From: Chloroflexota bacterium
GTDB taxonomy: Bacteria > Chloroflexota > Limnocylindria > Limnocylindrales > CSP1-4
Reading direction: 5' to 3'
Assembly (NCBI GenBank): GCA_021786915.1
Contig: JAJYMP010000746.1
Coordinates: 1 to 7,274, forward strand
Length of the DNA: 7,274 nt
In this document: positions 5,600-7,274 of the stretch, one piece after another
How positions within the stretch are numbered: the first letter of the stretch is position 1
Layout: each line of letters opens with the position of its first letter
Position numbers and translations under genes: made by a program
The notes under the pieces: generated by a model
The model's database searches: none
Told to the model about the DNA's origin: nothing
The model's input: the letters and a program-made list of their open reading frames with translations, nothing else

Positions 5600-7120
5600 A
5601 TGCCCGCACGACCGAGGGGTGGCGCCCGCCCCGAGCCCCTGTTCACCCCGCCGCCCGAGCGCCAGCCGCTCGCCGCCCGCATGCGGCCGCGCACGCTCGA
5701 GGAGTTCGTCGGCCAGGCGCACCTCGTCGGCGAGCGCGGGCCGCTCCGCCGCTCCGTCACCCGCGGCCACCTCGGGTCGATGCTGCTGTGGGGTCCGCCC
5801 GGCACCGGCAAGACCTCGCTCGGGCGCCTGCTCGCCGACGCCGTGGGCGCCGAGTTCCGGACCGTCTCGGCCGTCATGTCGGGCGTCGCTGAGGTCCGCG
5901 CGACGATCGCCGAGGCGCAGGAGCAGCTGGTGCTGTCGGGCCGGCGGAGCGTCCTGTTCATCGACGAGATCCACCGCTTCAACAAGGCCCAGCAGGACGC
6001 GCTGCTGCCCCACGTCGAGGACGGCACGGTCACGCTCATCGGGGCGACCACCGAGAACCCGTACTTCGAGGTCAACTCGGCGCTCCTCTCGCGCATGCGC
6101 GTGTGGCGCCTCGAGCCGCTGACGGACGAGGACATCGCCTCGATCGTCCGGCGCGCGCTGGCCGACGCCGAGCGTGGCGTGGCCGGCCCCTTCGGGCCGA
6201 GGGGCGGCGTGGTCATGGGCGACGACGCGTTCGAGCACCTGGTCGACGTGGCCGGCGGCGACGCCCGCCAGGCGCTCACGATCCTCGAGGGGGCGATCGC
6301 GCTCGCCGAGGACGAGGACGCCCGCGACGAGGCCGGCCGGGTCTCCCCCGCCCTCACCCACGTCGAGTCGGCCGCCCAGCACAGGGTTCTCGCCTACGAC
6401 CGCGCCGGCGACGGCCACTACGACACCGTGTCGGCATTCATCAAGAGCCTCCGCGGCAACGACCCGGACGCCGCGCTCTACTGGCTGGCGGCGATGATCG
6501 CGGCTGGCGAGGACCCCCGGTTCGTCGCCCGGCGGCTCATCATCTCGGCCTCGGAGGACGTGGGAAACGCGGACCCTCGCGCCCTACAGGTCGCCGTCGC
6601 CGCCGCCCAGGCGCTCGACTACGTCGGCCTCCCCGAGGCACAGTACGCCCTCGCCCAGGCCGCCTCGTACATCGCCACCGCGCCCAAGTCGAACCGCTCG
6701 GGCGCCGCGTACTGGCAGGCCGTCGCCGATGTCGTCGACCGCGGTTCGCTCCCCGTCCCCAACCACCTGCGCAACGCGGCGGACCGCCGCATGAAGGCGC
6801 ACGGCATCGGCGTCGGCTACAAGTACCCGCACGACTTCGCCGGCCACGATGTGGACCAGCAGTACCTGCCGGACCCGCTCAGGGACCGGCGCTACTACCT
6901 GCCCACGGACCAGGGCTACGAGCGCACGATCGCCGAGCGCATGGCGTACCGCGAGGGCCAGCGCGAGGAGGCGCGGGCCCTCGGCCGCACGCCGCGCAAT
7001 CCGGTGCCGGGGCCCACCGGCGAGGGTGCCGGCATGGGCGCCGCGTCCAAGCTGGTCCGCAGCCGCGAGGAGAGCCGCCGCAGGCTCGCCGACACCGCGA
7101 AGCGCGACGCCGAGGCGTAG
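5600..7120 (+). CDS. rarA: Replication-associated recombination protein A (RarA/MgsA, AAA+ ATPase)
   Basis: RarA (MgsA; eukaryotic Mgs1/WRNIP1) is a tetrameric AAA+ ATPase related to clamp loaders. It acts at stalled forks and DNA ends in the cytoplasm. The 506-residue product shows RPRTLEEFVGQAHLVGE (29-45), Walker A GPPGTGKT (65-72), Walker B VLFIDEIHRFNKAQQDALLP (118-137), sensor 1 LIGATTENP (146-154), the arginine finger SALLSR (160-165) and sensor 2 GGDARQALTILE (219-230). The C-terminal tetramer domain follows: HYDTVSAFIKSLRGNDPDAA (273-292), ISASEDVGNADP (315-326), NHLRNA (388-393) and GYKYPHDF (406-413). All key ATPase residues are present. Relatives are near 450 residues; this one has about 60 extra C-terminal residues, charged and poor in hydrophobics. 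The ATG at 5600 has no Shine-Dalgarno sequence; a later Met at residue 28 would cut into the conserved start of the fold. It is transcribed divergently from the VOC remnant. Confidence 0.96.
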   Translation: MPARPRGGARPEPLFTPPPERQPLAARMRPRTLEEFVGQAHLVGERGPLRRSVTRGHLGSMLLWGPPGTGKTSLGRLLADAVGAEFRTVSAVMSGVAEVRATIAEAQEQLVLSGRRSVLFIDEIHRFNKAQQDALLPHVEDGTVTLIGATTENPYFEVNSALLSRMRVWRLEPLTDEDIASIVRRALADAERGVAGPFGPRGGVVMGDDAFEHLVDVAGGDARQALTILEGAIALAEDEDARDEAGRVSPALTHVESAAQHRVLAYDRAGDGHYDTVSAFIKSLRGNDPDAALYWLAAMIAAGEDPRFVARRLIISASEDVGNADPRALQVAVAAAQALDYVGLPEAQYALAQAASYIATAPKSNRSGAAYWQAVADVVDRGSLPVPNHLRNAADRRMKAHGIGVGYKYPHDFAGHDVDQQYLPDPLRDRRYYLPTDQGYERTIAERMAYREGQREEARALGRTPRNPVPGPTGEGAGMGAASKLVRSREESRRRLADTAKRDAEA

Positions 7121-7187
7121 CCGTTGACCCCGCCGCCGGCAGGCGCAGTTACGTCTAGACCGAACTTCCAGCGCTCGACGGGCATCC

Positions 7188-7274
7188 GTGAGCACGGAAC
7201 CGGCTGAATGGGCTGCGGCGCTTTGGCTACACGGACGCAGGCGTGACGCCGATGAGCTCGAACGCTCGCGCCTG
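7188..7274 (+). CDS. Possible start of a protein-coding gene, cut by the window edge
   Basis: From a GTG at 7188 the frame is open for 29 codons to the window end, starting (M)STEPAEWAAALWLHGRRRD and ending DELERSRL. The composition is that of a soluble protein with a helical start. No stop occurs and no ATG in another frame opens comparably; the ATG at 7209 meets a TGA after 12 codons. There is no clear ribosome binding site, and TAGACC at 7156-7161 could be a -10 box. The piece is too short to name a family. Confidence 0.4.
   Translation, partial: MSTEPAEWAAALWLHGRRRDADELERSRL

Noticed and set aside
5594..6418. Minus-strand open frames opposite rarA
   Set aside because: They are complements of the conserved AAA+ codons and show no domain of their own.
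1..7274. CRISPR array, insertion sequence, prophage or integrase
   Set aside because: No regularly spaced direct repeats, transposase motifs or terminal repeats with target duplication were seen.

Overview
This is a very GC-rich chromosomal segment, and the GC-rich third-codon positions leave long open shadow frames almost everywhere. The host looks like a high-GC bacterium. A DUF4446 protein, GTG/TTG starts mixed with ATG, TAGACT-like -10 boxes and a possibly leaderless gene would suit a Chloroflexota-type lineage, but the phylum is an inference and Actinomycetota cannot be excluded. No tRNA, rRNA, CRISPR array, insertion sequence or phage gene was recognised.

Layout. The left half (1-4400) is a probable minus-strand operon. 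Reading leftward it holds a membrane-anchored DUF4446 protein with a TTG start behind a strong ribosome binding site, then a large UvrD-type helicase fused to a RecB-type nuclease with an iron-sulphur cysteine cluster, then a DNA methyltransferase. The methyltransferase start overlaps the helicase stop as ATGA, and the gene leaves the window at base 1. A divergent promoter region (4401-4525) separates this operon from a plus-strand gene for a 130-residue, C-terminally anchored membrane protein of unknown function. Two tandem hairpins follow that gene.

The next stretch (about 4919-5482, minus strand) holds a glyoxalase/VOC-type gene. Its good ATG and ribosome binding site are out of frame with the domain by one base, so it is a pseudogene or carries an assembly error. 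The stretch beyond its domain end contains inverted repeats. From 5600 on the plus strand lies a complete rarA (mgsA) gene for the replication-associated recombination ATPase, with a -10 box so close to its ATG that the mRNA may be leaderless. A possible new reading frame opens at 7188 and runs off the right edge.

Functionally the window is dominated by DNA maintenance. The helicase-nuclease is built to unwind and degrade DNA ends, the coupled methyltransferase modifies DNA, and RarA acts at stalled forks. The best candidates for something less described are the overlapping helicase-nuclease/methyltransferase pair, the single-chain helicase-nuclease with its Fe-S cysteines, and the inverted-repeat segment at 5021-5091. 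None of these proves a new system without the flanking sequence.
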